Positions 8,466 through 16,673 of a stretch of DNA of 64,000 bases are shown here, piece by piece (position 1 is the first letter of the stretch; each line of letters begins with the position of its first letter). The notes below the pieces were generated by a model, which was given only the letters and a program-made list of their open reading frames with translations, did no database searches and had not been told where the DNA came from. Source of the stretch: Hymenobacter baengnokdamensis. GTDB taxonomy: Bacteria > Bacteroidota > Bacteroidia > Cytophagales > Hymenobacteraceae. Both the position numbers and the translations under genes were made by a program. The stretch spans positions 930,001 through 994,000 of the forward strand of contig NZ_CP044285.1 in assembly GCF_008728635.1 (NCBI RefSeq), written 5' to 3'.

Positions 8466-9218
8466 ATGATAGTGAACCCTCTTCCCACCGGCTGGCAGGT
8501 TATCTACCAGCAGGCGCACGCGCTGCTGGCGGCGCAGCTGGCCTGGGCCTGGCCCGCATTTTTGCCGGCCGACCGCTGGGTGGGTCTGCTGGCGGCCATT
8601 ATGCAGCACGACGATGAGCAGGCGGCCTGGCACGGGCGCGGGGGGCACCACGGCCTCACGCCCGCCGGCGCCCCGGCCAACTTTACGCAGGTGGCTTTTT
8701 CGCTGGAGCAGGCCACCGGGGTATTGCACGCGGCGCGCTTTCAGGGGCGCTGGCGCAGCTTGCTTACCAGCCTGCACCTGAGCACCTTGTACGAGCCGTT
8801 GCGGGGTAGTAACCCCGCTACTACGGCGTTTTTGGATGAGCTGCGTGCCAGCCAGAGCCGCTGGCTCAAAGAGCTGCACCTTACTAAAACCCAGGCCCGC
8901 CAAGCCTACGACCTGCTGCACTGGTGCGACCGCCTGTCGCTTATTCTGTGCCGCCAGGAGCTGCCCGAGATGGGGCGCGAGCTGGAAATATACCGCGCCC
9001 CGCTGGCTGCCGGGCGGGCGGCGCACTACGTGTGCCAGCCCGATGGGCCGGGCACCGCAGTAGTGGTGCGCCCCTGGCCATTTGCCTGCAAGCAGCTGGC
9101 AGTAAGCGTAGAAGCTCAGCAGCTGCACCAGCTGCAGTTTAATGACGATGCTGAGCTGGCGGCGGCGTTGCGCCAAGCGCCCACCAAAACCCTGAGCTGG
9201 ATACTACAGGCCGGCTAG
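8466..9218 (+). CDS. DUF3891 family protein
   Basis: A 250-residue soluble protein matching the DUF3891 pattern: an N-terminus MIVNPLPTGWQVIYQQAHALLAAQLA, the histidine-aspartate motif IMQHDDEQAAW near residues 45-55, and LLHWCDRLSLILCRQELP near residue 155, where HW-CD residues look like a second metal-binding cluster. The arrangement resembles an HD-type metal-dependent fold, but no activity is established for the family to my knowledge. The stop codon sits inside a perfect 16-bp palindrome of GGCC/GGCTAGCC type (9209-9224) lacking a T-tract. A BrkB-family gene follows on the same strand. Confidence 0.75.
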   Translation: MIVNPLPTGWQVIYQQAHALLAAQLAWAWPAFLPADRWVGLLAAIMQHDDEQAAWHGRGGHHGLTPAGAPANFTQVAFSLEQATGVLHAARFQGRWRSLLTSLHLSTLYEPLRGSNPATTAFLDELRASQSRWLKELHLTKTQARQAYDLLHWCDRLSLILCRQELPEMGRELEIYRAPLAAGRAAHYVCQPDGPGTAVVVRPWPFACKQLAVSVEAQQLHQLQFNDDAELAAALRQAPTKTLSWILQAG

Positions 9219-9259
9219 CCGGCCCACCCGGCGGGTACTCAAAGGCCACCGGATTATTT

Positions 9260-9281
9260 TTTTGCGCATTTTTGCGCAAAA
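9260..9281. promoter_or_regulatory. TTTTGCGCA direct repeat with TTTTGCGCAAAA palindrome
   Basis: A TTTTGCGCATTT unit at 9260-9271 runs into a perfect 12-bp palindrome TTTTGCGCAAAA at 9270-9281, 44 bases before the brkB-family ATG. The palindrome could be an operator or a replication/curvature-related site. No known regulator is assigned. Confidence 0.3.
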
Positions 9282-9325
9282 CGCCTGCCTGCTCCGTATT
9301 GCTCCCGCATCACAAGCCACCTGTT

Positions 9326-10294
9326 ATGGCCCGCTATACGCTTTCCGATATATTTACCGTGGCCAAGTCGGCCGCTGGCGAGTTTGGCAACAACAACTCG
9401 TTCCGGCACGCGGCGGCGCTCTCGTACTACACTATTTTTTCGCTGCCGCCGCTGCTGCTCATCGTCATCACGATAACCAGCGCGATTTATGGCGGCGATG
9501 CGCTTACGGGGCAGATTTACGGGCAGCTCAAAGGGCTGGTCGGGGCCGAGTCGGCCAAGTTTCTGCAAGACAGTATTGCCAAGTTTACGCTTGAGCAAAA
9601 AAGTGGCCTGGCCACGGCTATCGGGGTGGGTACGCTCGTTTTTGCCGCCACTACTTTCTTTGTCACGCTCCAGGAAAGCATTAACGATATCTGGAACCTG
9701 AAGGTAAAAACCGAAGGTATAGGGGTTTTGCAATATTTGCAGCAGCGGCTACTCTCGTTCGGGCTCATTTTGAGCGTAGCCTTGCTGCTGCTTATCTCTT
9801 TCGTGGTCAGTGCCGTGCTTACCACTTTCACGGGCTGGCTCCAGCACTACATTCCCGAAGTAGGGCTGATTGCCATCAAGCTTATCGACTTCGTGCTGTC
9901 ACTGGCCGTGACGACGCTGCTGTTTGGACTCATCTACCGGTTTTTGCCCGATGCTATTATTCGCTGGCGCGATGTGGGTATTGGCGCATTCATCACGGCT
10001 GCGCTGTTTATATTGGGCAAATATTTGATTGCCTTGTATATATCGACTGCTAATCCAGGCTCAGCCTTTGGGGCGGCGGGCTCGGCCATCGTGCTGCTGG
10101 TATGGGTCAACTACTCGTCGCTCATCATCTTCTACGGGGCCGAGTTCACCCAGGAGTTTGCCGATGCCTACGGCCAGAAAGTGCAGCCCAAGTCCCACGC
10201 CGTGCGCGTCGAGCTGAAGGAAATAGCCCCCGGCGAGTCGGCCAATGACAAGGCTACCGGCCGGCCGCCAAGCACGGGCAGCTGGGGCGGGTAG
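9326..10294 (+). CDS. YihY/BrkB family inner-membrane protein
   Basis: A 322-residue protein of the YihY (formerly ribonuclease BN/BrkB) family with six membrane helices. Recognisable parts are NNSFRHAAALSYYTIFSLPPLL near residue 25, FVTLQESINDIWN near 110, the helix pair LLLISFVVSAVL and DFVLSLAVTTLLFGLIY, and the highly typical AAGSAIVLLVWVNYSSLIIFYGAEFTQEFA near residue 260. The charged C-terminus is cytoplasmic. The molecular function is not settled. The ATG at 9326 is preferred over a TTG-like in-frame start at 9272 because the extra residues are not family-like. Intergenic DNA 10295-10563 downstream holds no clear gene. Confidence 0.9.
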   Translation: MARYTLSDIFTVAKSAAGEFGNNNSFRHAAALSYYTIFSLPPLLLIVITITSAIYGGDALTGQIYGQLKGLVGAESAKFLQDSIAKFTLEQKSGLATAIGVGTLVFAATTFFVTLQESINDIWNLKVKTEGIGVLQYLQQRLLSFGLILSVALLLLISFVVSAVLTTFTGWLQHYIPEVGLIAIKLIDFVLSLAVTTLLFGLIYRFLPDAIIRWRDVGIGAFITAALFILGKYLIALYISTANPGSAFGAAGSAIVLLVWVNYSSLIIFYGAEFTQEFADAYGQKVQPKSHAVRVELKEIAPGESANDKATGRPPSTGSWGG

Positions 10295-10563
10295 GTGCCC
10301 GTTGGAGCTAAAAAAACCGGCAGTTTCGACTACTGCGCTGCCGCCGGCCGAAGTTATCAGTCAGCTGGCTATCCGGCCTGGCTGAATGCAACCAGAAGCC
10401 GGCCGATGCCCGCAGCCAGCAGGGGCAGCTCCGGGTCTATGCCGTGCGCAACGAGTTCAGGGAAGTATCTTCTGGCTAAGTTGGCTACCAAAAAAGACCC
10501 CGGCCGCTCCACGACTGCTGCCGGTAGCAGCGCTGAGCTGACCGCCTGCCCTACCTTAGAGCG

Positions 10564-11304
10564 ATGAAGCACTTTTTCCTTTTTCTACTCACGGTAGTAG
10601 TGCTGAACCGATTTGGCGTGGCCCGGCCGGCCCCTGCGGCCTGGCCTGCCGACACCGTGCGCGGCCAGGCCCGCCTAACGCAGCAGCTCAGCGCCAGCCT
10701 CTGCACCCGGCTGCTAGCCGAGAGCCAGCATACCACCTTTACGGCGCTTACGCCCGCCCAGGGCCAGGTGCTGATGGCGCGCCTGCTGCTGGGAGCGACG
10801 GCTGACAATGCCACGGCATTGACTGCGCTGCTAGAGCCCGTGGGGCCGGCGCGGGGCCGTGCGCTAAAGCACGCCCTGACCACCGACGCGGTGTTGCGGA
10901 TGGCTCAGCAATGCCCACTGGCTAGCACCCTGATAGCTCATCTGAACCAGCAGCAGGCCCACCTAGCTATCGGCGACGACGAGCGACTTACTTTGCTGCC
11001 GGTGGCGCGCCTGGCGTGCCGCTGCCTCGATACCACTGCCGTGCGGCGGCCCTTTGCGCAGCTTAGTCCGGCTGAGCGGGCCGCGCTCACCGGCGACGCA
11101 ATGCGCTATGCTGCCCATCGCAACCAGGAAACGCTGCTGGCGCAATATGGCGAAACCCTGGCACGCGACAGCACGCTCAGTCAGCAGGTTGGAGAAAAAG
11201 TGGCCTTGCTTATGCTCGAAATTTGTCCGGCGTATCTGCTACAGCTCAACCGCGACCACCCGGCCCCGGTAGCGCCGAAGGCGAGCCCCATTCACCGGCC
11301 CTGA
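10564..11304 (+). CDS. Exported protein with two copies of a Cys-containing helical domain (paralogue A)
   Basis: A 246-residue exported protein of unknown family. A signal peptide covers residues 1-20. Two related domains follow. The first, about 36-127, has SLCTRLL (Cys47), ALTPAQ and QQCP (Cys117). The second, about 141-228, has LACRCL (Cys152, Cys154), QLSPAE and EICP (Cys221). The shared plan is a Cys in the first helix, an L-S/T-P helix cap some fifteen residues on, a middle Leu-rich helix, and a C-P at the end. The cysteines could form one disulfide per domain in the periplasm. The next gene (11335-12081) has the same two-domain plan and is clearly its paralogue. A TACCTTAG element 8 bases before the ATG may be its promoter. 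Confidence 0.75.
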   Translation: MKHFFLFLLTVVVLNRFGVARPAPAAWPADTVRGQARLTQQLSASLCTRLLAESQHTTFTALTPAQGQVLMARLLLGATADNATALTALLEPVGPARGRALKHALTTDAVLRMAQQCPLASTLIAHLNQQQAHLAIGDDERLTLLPVARLACRCLDTTAVRRPFAQLSPAERAALTGDAMRYAAHRNQETLLAQYGETLARDSTLSQQVGEKVALLMLEICPAYLLQLNRDHPAPVAPKASPIHRP

Positions 11305-11334
11305 TGCCTATCTCTAACTACAGTTACCTTTTTG

Positions 11335-12081
11335 ATGAGAAATAATTACTGCTGGCTGGGCTTCTTGTTCTTCCTGATGCCGGTGAGTCAGGTGCAGGCC
11401 CAAACAACCCGCGCCGACACGCTGCCCGGCCATGCTGCCACCGTGCGGCGCCTGAGCCGCGCTTTTTGTCAGCAGCTCACGGCCCGTGGCCGCCAAACGG
11501 CCCTGGCCGCGCTCAGCCCCGAGGCAGCGCAGGCACTGGGGCTGCGCGAGTATAGCACTGTGCTGCAGGCCGATACGGCCGCCGTGCGCCTGCTGGTAGC
11601 CGAAAGCCAGCGCCAGCCGGATGACCAAAGCGATGCCGCCGAAATACGCCTTAACCAGCAAGTGCTGCGTGCCAATTACGAAAGCTGCCCGGCTGGCCGG
11701 CTACTGGCGGCCTCGCTTTCGCAAACCACCGGCGCCCGCCAGTATGCCAGCGCACACGCCCCGGCCCTGGCCCCGGCCGAGCGCCGCGTATTGCTGCCGC
11801 TGGCAGTAGCTATGTGCTCCCGACTTACCGCCGCTAACGCCCGCGCGCCACTGGCCCAGCTTTCGCTACGGCAGCGGCGCCAGCGGTTCATGCAGGTGCT
11901 CCACAATGAATTTAAAGCACACACCGACGCCATGGTGCGCTACTACGGGCCGGCCCGCATCGACACTGAGCTGCGTAGCGGGCGGCTCGACCAAAAAATT
12001 ATGAGCCTGATGGGTCAGCTACCCGATTGCGCCCGCTACCTGATTTTACTCGAAGGCATGCCCAATCCACCTGGTCATTGA
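11335..12081 (+). CDS. Exported protein with two copies of a Cys-containing helical domain (paralogue B)
   Basis: A 248-residue protein with a signal peptide ending at VQAQ. It has the same architecture as the preceding gene: domain 1 with AFCQQL (Cys45), ALSPEAAQ and ESCP (Cys118); domain 2 with AMCSRL (Cys161), QLSLRQRRQ and PDCA (Cys232), where the usual C-P has become C-A. The four domains of the two proteins align on the C-x-x-L, A-L-S-P and C-P positions, so the locus went through an internal and a gene-level duplication. Function is unknown; secretion and conserved cysteines suggest a periplasmic binding or structural role. ATG at 11335 is chosen over a TTG one codon upstream. It ends 26 bases from the convergent rlmN stop. 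Confidence 0.72.
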   Translation: MRNNYCWLGFLFFLMPVSQVQAQTTRADTLPGHAATVRRLSRAFCQQLTARGRQTALAALSPEAAQALGLREYSTVLQADTAAVRLLVAESQRQPDDQSDAAEIRLNQQVLRANYESCPAGRLLAASLSQTTGARQYASAHAPALAPAERRVLLPLAVAMCSRLTAANARAPLAQLSLRQRRQRFMQVLHNEFKAHTDAMVRYYGPARIDTELRSGRLDQKIMSLMGQLPDCARYLILLEGMPNPPGH

Positions 12082-12107
12082 GCTGGCAGTGGCGGGTAAC
12101 CTCGCTG

Positions 12108-13184
12108 CTAGGCCACTACTTCCTTCTTCTCCTTCACGGCCAGCTGCCCGCAGGCTGCGTCAATATCCTTGCCCCGCGAGCGGCGAATGTTGGTTTGCAC
12201 GCCCCGGTCGGCCAGAAACTTGTGGAAGGCCGTGATTTTGTCGGCCTCCGCGTTCTGGTAGCTGGCGTTTTCGATGGGGTTGTACTCGATGAGGTTAATC
12301 TTGCAGGGCAGCCACTTCGAGATGGTATATAGCTCGGCCGCATCTTCCAGGCCATCGTTAAAGTTCTCGAACACAATGTATTCGTAGGTGACTTTGCGGC
12401 CTGTTTTCTGGTGATAATACTGCAAAGCTTCCTTAAGCGCGGCGAGCGAGTTGGCCTCGTTGATGGGCATAATCTCGTTGCGCTTCGTGTCGTTGGGTGC
12501 GTGCAGCGAGAGCGCCAGGTTGGCTTTTACGTCGTCGTCGGCCAGCTTCTTTATCATCTTGGCAATGCCGGCCGTGCTGATGGTGATGCGGCGCGGCGCC
12601 ATGTTGAGGCCATCGGGCGCGGTGATGCGGCGCACGCTTTCCACTACGTTGGCGTAGTTGAGCAGCGGCTCGCCCATGCCCATGTACACGATGTTGGTGA
12701 GCGGCGTGCCGTACTGGGCCTCGCACTGCTCGCGGATGCGCACCACCTGGTCGTAAATCTCGGCCGCGTCGAGGTTGCGCTTGCGGTCCATGTAGCCGGT
12801 GGCGCAAAACTTACAGGTGAGCGAACAGCCCACCTGGCTCGAAATGCAGGCCGTCATGCGCGTGTCGTGCGGAATGAGCACGCCCTCCACGATGTTGCCG
12901 TCGTGCAGCCGGAAGGCCGACTTGATGGTGCCGTCGTTGCTGAGCTGCTGGTTTTGCACGGCCACGCCGTTTATCACGAAGTGCCGGGCCAGCAACTCGC
13001 GGGTGGCCAGCGAGATATTGTTCATCTCCTCAAACGAGCCGGCCGTGTTTTTCCACAGCCACTCCGTCACCTGCTTGGCGCGAAACGGTTTTTCGCCGTG
13101 CGCCACCATAAACGCCTTGAGGTCGTCGGGCGAGGTTTTGCGGATGTCGCGTTTGGCAGGGGCAAGTTCAAGTTCCAGAAGCAT
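12108..13184 (-). CDS. rlmN: 23S rRNA (adenine-2503-C2)-methyltransferase / tRNA A37 methyltransferase RlmN
   Basis: A 358-residue radical SAM methyltransferase that makes 2-methyladenosine at position 2503 of 23S rRNA and position 37 of some tRNAs. The iron-sulfur cluster motif is C120-S-L-T-C124-K-F-C127 within SSQVGCSLTCKFCATG. NIVYMGMGEPLLNY, RRITISTAG and NLALSLHAPND are standard family segments. The resolving cysteine is in the C-terminal DAACGQLA. The ATG at 13184 gives the family-like start; an upstream TTG lies inside the promoter. The TATCTTTG element ends only four bases before this ATG. The protein lacks nothing expected of the family. Confidence 0.97.
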   Translation of the reverse strand: MLLELELAPAKRDIRKTSPDDLKAFMVAHGEKPFRAKQVTEWLWKNTAGSFEEMNNISLATRELLARHFVINGVAVQNQQLSNDGTIKSAFRLHDGNIVEGVLIPHDTRMTACISSQVGCSLTCKFCATGYMDRKRNLDAAEIYDQVVRIREQCEAQYGTPLTNIVYMGMGEPLLNYANVVESVRRITAPDGLNMAPRRITISTAGIAKMIKKLADDDVKANLALSLHAPNDTKRNEIMPINEANSLAALKEALQYYHQKTGRKVTYEYIVFENFNDGLEDAAELYTISKWLPCKINLIEYNPIENASYQNAEADKITAFHKFLADRGVQTNIRRSRGKDIDAACGQLAVKEKKEVVA

Positions 13185-13188
13185 AGGG

Positions 13189-13196
13189 CAAAGATA
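13189..13196 (-). promoter_or_regulatory. -7 element TATCTTTG of rlmN
   Basis: The minus strand reads TATCTTTG, a perfect match to TAnnTTTG, ending four bases before the rlmN ATG. Transcription should begin at or inside the start codon region, so the mRNA is probably leaderless. Confidence 0.6.
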
Positions 13197-13219
13197 CAAT
13201 TGCTCAAGGGCTTGGGTTC

Positions 13220-14104
13220 CTAATACGGGCTATTAGGATTACGGAGCTTCAGAATCAAGCGCATAGCCACTGGCTGGTTTGCCACGTAAGCTGGTGTTAG
13301 GCGGGGTAGGCGGCGAATGATTGCAGCTAGCTGCAATAAGCTGGCTTCCGACAACTGATAAATTTCTTCCTCATTTTCTTCCCGCTGGGCCACTTGGTCG
13401 CCAAACAGAGCATTCAGCGCCGTTTTTTGAGCTTCGTCAACTGGTAGACGCTCCACTCTATCGAGGCGGCCGCTAGGCTCTACCGTCACCACTATCTGCG
13501 CCCCGAACTTAGGTAAGCTATGGGCATTGCCTTCGTTGCTTCGCAAATATTCGGCAGCTATGTCGGCGGCTAAGTGCTGATAACCAACTTTTCCTTGGTA
13601 GAGGGGCATTCTTGTAACGGCGGTGAACAATTGAATTGAATCGGCTGCAGGTAGCGGTCGCCGGGGCGAATGCAGTAAATCGCTGATGGTAAAGGTGACG
13701 GGTGCACGCAGCAAGCAGGCTACTGACTTACCATTCTGCGTGGCTGGTTGCAGACGTGGCAATTGGCGCACTGCCTGTACCACGGCCGTGTCTAAGTCAG
13801 CCTGAATTCCTTGCTCTATTTTAATTAAGCATACTTGTCCGCCCGGCGAAACGGCGAAGCTTACCAGTACTTGCCCCTGAACTTCGTCCCGAAGCGCTTG
13901 CCTTGAATACTTTACGCCTAATTGGATAGCCCGTACAATCGCGGCATCTCCATCATTGCCAGGCATTTGAGGCGGGTGAAATAAAGTCGCTGTCCCTTCG
14001 GCTGCCAACCTGGATTGGCTGTGACCAGGTGACGCAGCAATCAGTATAAAGGGAATAAAAAGACATTTTCTTATTATCGAAAAGTTATGTAAGTAGAAAG
14101 CCAT
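13220..14104 (-). CDS. Exported protein with two TonB C-terminal-like domains
   Basis: A 294-residue protein. Residues 10-30 form an N-terminal hydrophobic segment (CLFIPFILIAASPGHSQ) that looks like a cleaved signal rather than a lasting anchor. A TonB-C domain covers about 60-138 with the family pattern VQGQVLVSFAVSPGGQV and LDTAVVQAVRQLPRLQPA. A second, more divergent copy covers about 190-290 (GAQIVVTVEPSGRLDRV and IIRRLPRLTPA). Such proteins are periplasmic relatives of the energy-coupling TonB C-terminus; without a proline-rich spacer and a true anchor it is probably not a working energiser. GC content is lower than its neighbours. It lies between a thioesterase gene and rlmN on the same strand. 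Confidence 0.75.
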   Translation of the reverse strand: MAFYLHNFSIIRKCLFIPFILIAASPGHSQSRLAAEGTATLFHPPQMPGNDGDAAIVRAIQLGVKYSRQALRDEVQGQVLVSFAVSPGGQVCLIKIEQGIQADLDTAVVQAVRQLPRLQPATQNGKSVACLLRAPVTFTISDLLHSPRRPLPAADSIQLFTAVTRMPLYQGKVGYQHLAADIAAEYLRSNEGNAHSLPKFGAQIVVTVEPSGRLDRVERLPVDEAQKTALNALFGDQVAQREENEEEIYQLSEASLLQLAAIIRRLPRLTPAYVANQPVAMRLILKLRNPNSPY

Positions 14105-14165
14105 GAAAAAAATTAGGAAATGAAAAAAATTAAGTTTTAAACCAAAGTAGTGGATTTAACAACAA

Positions 14166-14588
14166 TTAACTCAGCCGCCCCGCCAGTTCCTGCGGCAGAA
14201 CCCGCAATTTATGCGTGTTGTAGTCGAAGCACAGCATCCCGGTTTTGGCGCGGGTAATTTCCTTGCCCGCCTGGTTTCTGACTTGGTACACAATATCGAA
14301 GCCATACTTGCCGGGGTCGTTGGCGGCCATGTCGATGGTCAGCGTATCGCCGTAAAACGCCTCGGCTTTGTACTCAATTGCTACATCAACCATAATAAAG
14401 CCCAGCTTGGTAGCGGGGTCAAACTCGGCCGCGCCGAGGTGGGCCAGAAACTGCACCCGCGCCTCGTGCAGGATACCCAGCAGGGCGTCGTTGCCGAGGT
14501 GGCCGCCGTAGTTAAGGTCGGTAATGCGTACCGGCAGCGTGGCAGCGAAGGAAAAGGCATCGGGCAGGGCTATTTTTACGCGGGCCAT
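14166..14588 (-). CDS. Acyl-CoA thioesterase, 4HBT hotdog fold
   Basis: A 140-residue single hotdog-domain thioesterase. The N-terminal signature RITDLNYGGHLGNDALLGIL with the conserved D-x-x-x-H-x-x-N pattern is typical of the 4-hydroxybenzoyl-CoA thioesterase/YbgC group, followed by AEFDPATKLGFIMVDVAIEY and a beta-rich end. It would hydrolyse acyl-CoA esters in the cytoplasm; the chain preference cannot be read. Its start lies only 23 bases from the divergent mnmD start, so the two promoters must overlap or reach into the coding regions. Confidence 0.85.
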   Translation of the reverse strand: MARVKIALPDAFSFAATLPVRITDLNYGGHLGNDALLGILHEARVQFLAHLGAAEFDPATKLGFIMVDVAIEYKAEAFYGDTLTIDMAANDPGKYGFDIVYQVRNQAGKEITRAKTGMLCFDYNTHKLRVLPQELAGRLS

Positions 14589-14611
14589 ATTTCAGTAGTG
14601 AGCAGTTAGCG

Positions 14612-15325
14612 ATGAGCAGCGAACAAGTGGGCGAAGCGTCAAAAATAGAGGTGCGCACGACGGCCGATGGCTCGCCCACGCTCTACGTGCCCGCCCTCGA
14701 CGAGCACTACCACTCGCGCCACGGCGCGGCCCAGGAGTCGCGCCATGTGTTTATTGAAGCCGGCTTGCGGCCCTTGTTGGCGGCAGGCTACGGCCAGGGC
14801 GGCCCGCCGCTACGCATTCTGGAAGTAGGTCTCGGCACCGGCCTCAACGCCCTGCTGACGCTGGAAGCCGCCCAAAATATCGGCGCGGCCATTGCCTACG
14901 CTGGCTACGAAACCGTGCCGCTGCCGCCGCCAATGGTGGCAGCGCTAGCCCCGCAATGGGCAGCCGAGCCAGTGCTTAGCCAGGCCTTCAGCCAGCTGCA
15001 CGCCGCTCCCTGGGGCGTGCCGGTAATGCTGGCCAAAGGCTTTGAGCTGACTAAGATTCAGGCCGAAGTGCAGGCGGCGGCTTTGCCAGCCGGGTACTAC
15101 AACCTGTTTTATTTCGATGCCTTCGCCCCCGAAAAGCAGCCCGAGCTGTGGGGAGAAGAAATATTCAAAAACCTATATGTTTTGGCTGCGCCCGGCGCGG
15201 TGCTGGTGAGCTATTGCGCCCAGGGCCAGTTCAGGCGCAACCTGCGGGCCGCGGGCTGGCTCACCGAAAAGCTGCCCGGCCCGCCCGGCAAGCGCGAGAT
15301 GACGCGGGCCCGAAAACCAAGCTAA
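14612..15325 (+). CDS. mnmD: tRNA 5-methylaminomethyl-2-thiouridine(34) methyltransferase MnmD
   Basis: A 237-residue protein equal to the N-terminal methyltransferase domain of the bifunctional MnmC. It methylates 5-aminomethyl-uridine at tRNA wobble position 34. Family segments are VPALDEHYHSRHGAAQES, the SAM loop LEVGLGTGLNALL, YNLFYFDAFAPEKQPELW and LVSYCAQGQFRRNLRAAGW, ending LPGPPGKREMTRA. The FAD oxidase half of MnmC is missing, as is usual in Bacteroidota. The ATG at 14612 gives about ten residues before the conserved part. Confidence 0.93.
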   Translation: MSSEQVGEASKIEVRTTADGSPTLYVPALDEHYHSRHGAAQESRHVFIEAGLRPLLAAGYGQGGPPLRILEVGLGTGLNALLTLEAAQNIGAAIAYAGYETVPLPPPMVAALAPQWAAEPVLSQAFSQLHAAPWGVPVMLAKGFELTKIQAEVQAAALPAGYYNLFYFDAFAPEKQPELWGEEIFKNLYVLAAPGAVLVSYCAQGQFRRNLRAAGWLTEKLPGPPGKREMTRARKPS

Positions 15326-15401
15326 GCAGTAGCTTGCCGGTTACGAGTGAATTTTATGCGGCTCCCTGCCCATCAGCCCGCCAAGCCAACGCCTACGCCC
15401 A

Positions 15402-16673
15402 GTGTCCCGAAAATTTTTAGAAACGGAAAGTCCCGCCTGGGTTAGCGAAGGCCTCATTACGGAGGCCCAGCGCGAGCGGCTGCTGGCCCGCTACCCATCA
15501 GAAGCGGTGCAGGCGGTGGGGCTGCTGCCGCTATTGGGCAGTATTCTGGTGGGCCTGAGTGCGCTGAGCGTGGTGGCGGCCAACTGGCAGTCGCTACCCG
15601 AGGCGCTGCGGCTGGGGCTGCTGCTGGGCACCCTGCTGGCCGCCTACGCGGGCGGCGAGTACTTTTTGCGGCGGGGCAACCGGCGGGTGGGCCACGGCCT
15701 GCTCGGGCTGGGGCTGGTCACGTTCGGGGCGAGCATCATCCTTACGAGCCAGCTATATCAGCTGGTGGGTTACGATGTCAGTGGTCTGCTGGCCTGGGAG
15801 GTAGTAGGCGTGCTGCTGAGCTTTTTGTACGAGAGCCAAAGTCTGACGCTGCTGCCCATTCTCATCGGTGCGGCGGTGCAGACGTATTGCACGCAAGCGC
15901 TGGGAGTATTCAGCTACGCCACAATGGGGCTGGTAGTGCTGGGCAGCGGCTACCGCTGGTGGCACCGGCCCGATACGCTGGTGGCATCCGTGCTGGCGGC
16001 GGGGCTGCTGTGGCAGGCGGCGCTGTGGGTGGCGCTGTCGCACGCCAAGATTACCTGGTTTTTTATTCCGGCCATGCTCGTGTACGCGGCCGGCGACTGG
16101 CACCCCGACCCGGCCGCCAGCCGGGCCCTGAAAGGGCCTCCGCTGGTAGCCGCCTATTTGTTTGCGCTGGGCCTGGCGCTGTTTGGCGAAACCGACCAGT
16201 ACGCCGGCCTGCTGCGTCCGCCCGTGCTGGCGTATCTGGGAGCCCTGGCGGCTGTGCTGGCCCTATCAGTGGCCGGTAAGCAGGTGCGGGGCCGGCTGGC
16301 CACCCTGCCCGACTGGCTGCTGCTGCTGCCCGGCTTTTACCTGCCGGGCGGGCTGCCGCTGGCTATTGCCACGCTGGTGGTGCTGTATGCGCATGCCGGC
16401 TCCATGCTGGCCCGCGCCCACCGCTCGGCCGATGCCGAGCAGCTGACTGTGGGCACCGTGCTGTTTATCATCGCCACCATGGTAGCCTATTTCAAGCTAA
16501 CCTGGGCCTTCCTCGATAAGTCGCTGTTTTTCCTGATTGGCGGCGTGCTGCTGCTGAGCCTGAGCTGGTACCTGCGCCGTCGCAATGCCAGCCGCCTGGC
16601 CGAAACCGTAGCGGCGGTAACCGCGCCGGCCGGCGCTGCTACCGCCAGCCCAAACCCCGAAACCCAGCCCTGA
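15402..16673 (+). CDS. DUF2157 domain membrane protein
   Basis: A 423-residue integral membrane protein. Residues 10-35 (VSEGLITEAQRERLLARY) are the short cytoplasmic helix that precedes the membrane part in DUF2157 proteins. The hydrophobic region starts at VGLLPLLGSILVGLSALSV, with the motif VVAANWQSLPEALRLGLLL, and contains about twelve segments up to residue 395. Function is not known. The start is a GTG at 15402. Its stop overlaps the ATG of the next gene by one base (TGATG), indicating translational coupling with the GDYXXLXY protein, a pairing seen repeatedly for this family. Confidence 0.82.
   Translation: MSRKFLETESPAWVSEGLITEAQRERLLARYPSEAVQAVGLLPLLGSILVGLSALSVVAANWQSLPEALRLGLLLGTLLAAYAGGEYFLRRGNRRVGHGLLGLGLVTFGASIILTSQLYQLVGYDVSGLLAWEVVGVLLSFLYESQSLTLLPILIGAAVQTYCTQALGVFSYATMGLVVLGSGYRWWHRPDTLVASVLAAGLLWQAALWVALSHAKITWFFIPAMLVYAAGDWHPDPAASRALKGPPLVAAYLFALGLALFGETDQYAGLLRPPVLAYLGALAAVLALSVAGKQVRGRLATLPDWLLLLPGFYLPGGLPLAIATLVVLYAHAGSMLARAHRSADAEQLTVGTVLFIIATMVAYFKLTWAFLDKSLFFLIGGVLLLSLSWYLRRRNASRLAETVAAVTAPAGAATASPNPETQP

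Noticed and set aside
10295..10563. Possible small genes between the brkB-family gene and the exported paralogues
   Set aside because: Open frames on both strands are low-complexity or overlap promoters and resemble nothing; I left it as intergenic DNA.
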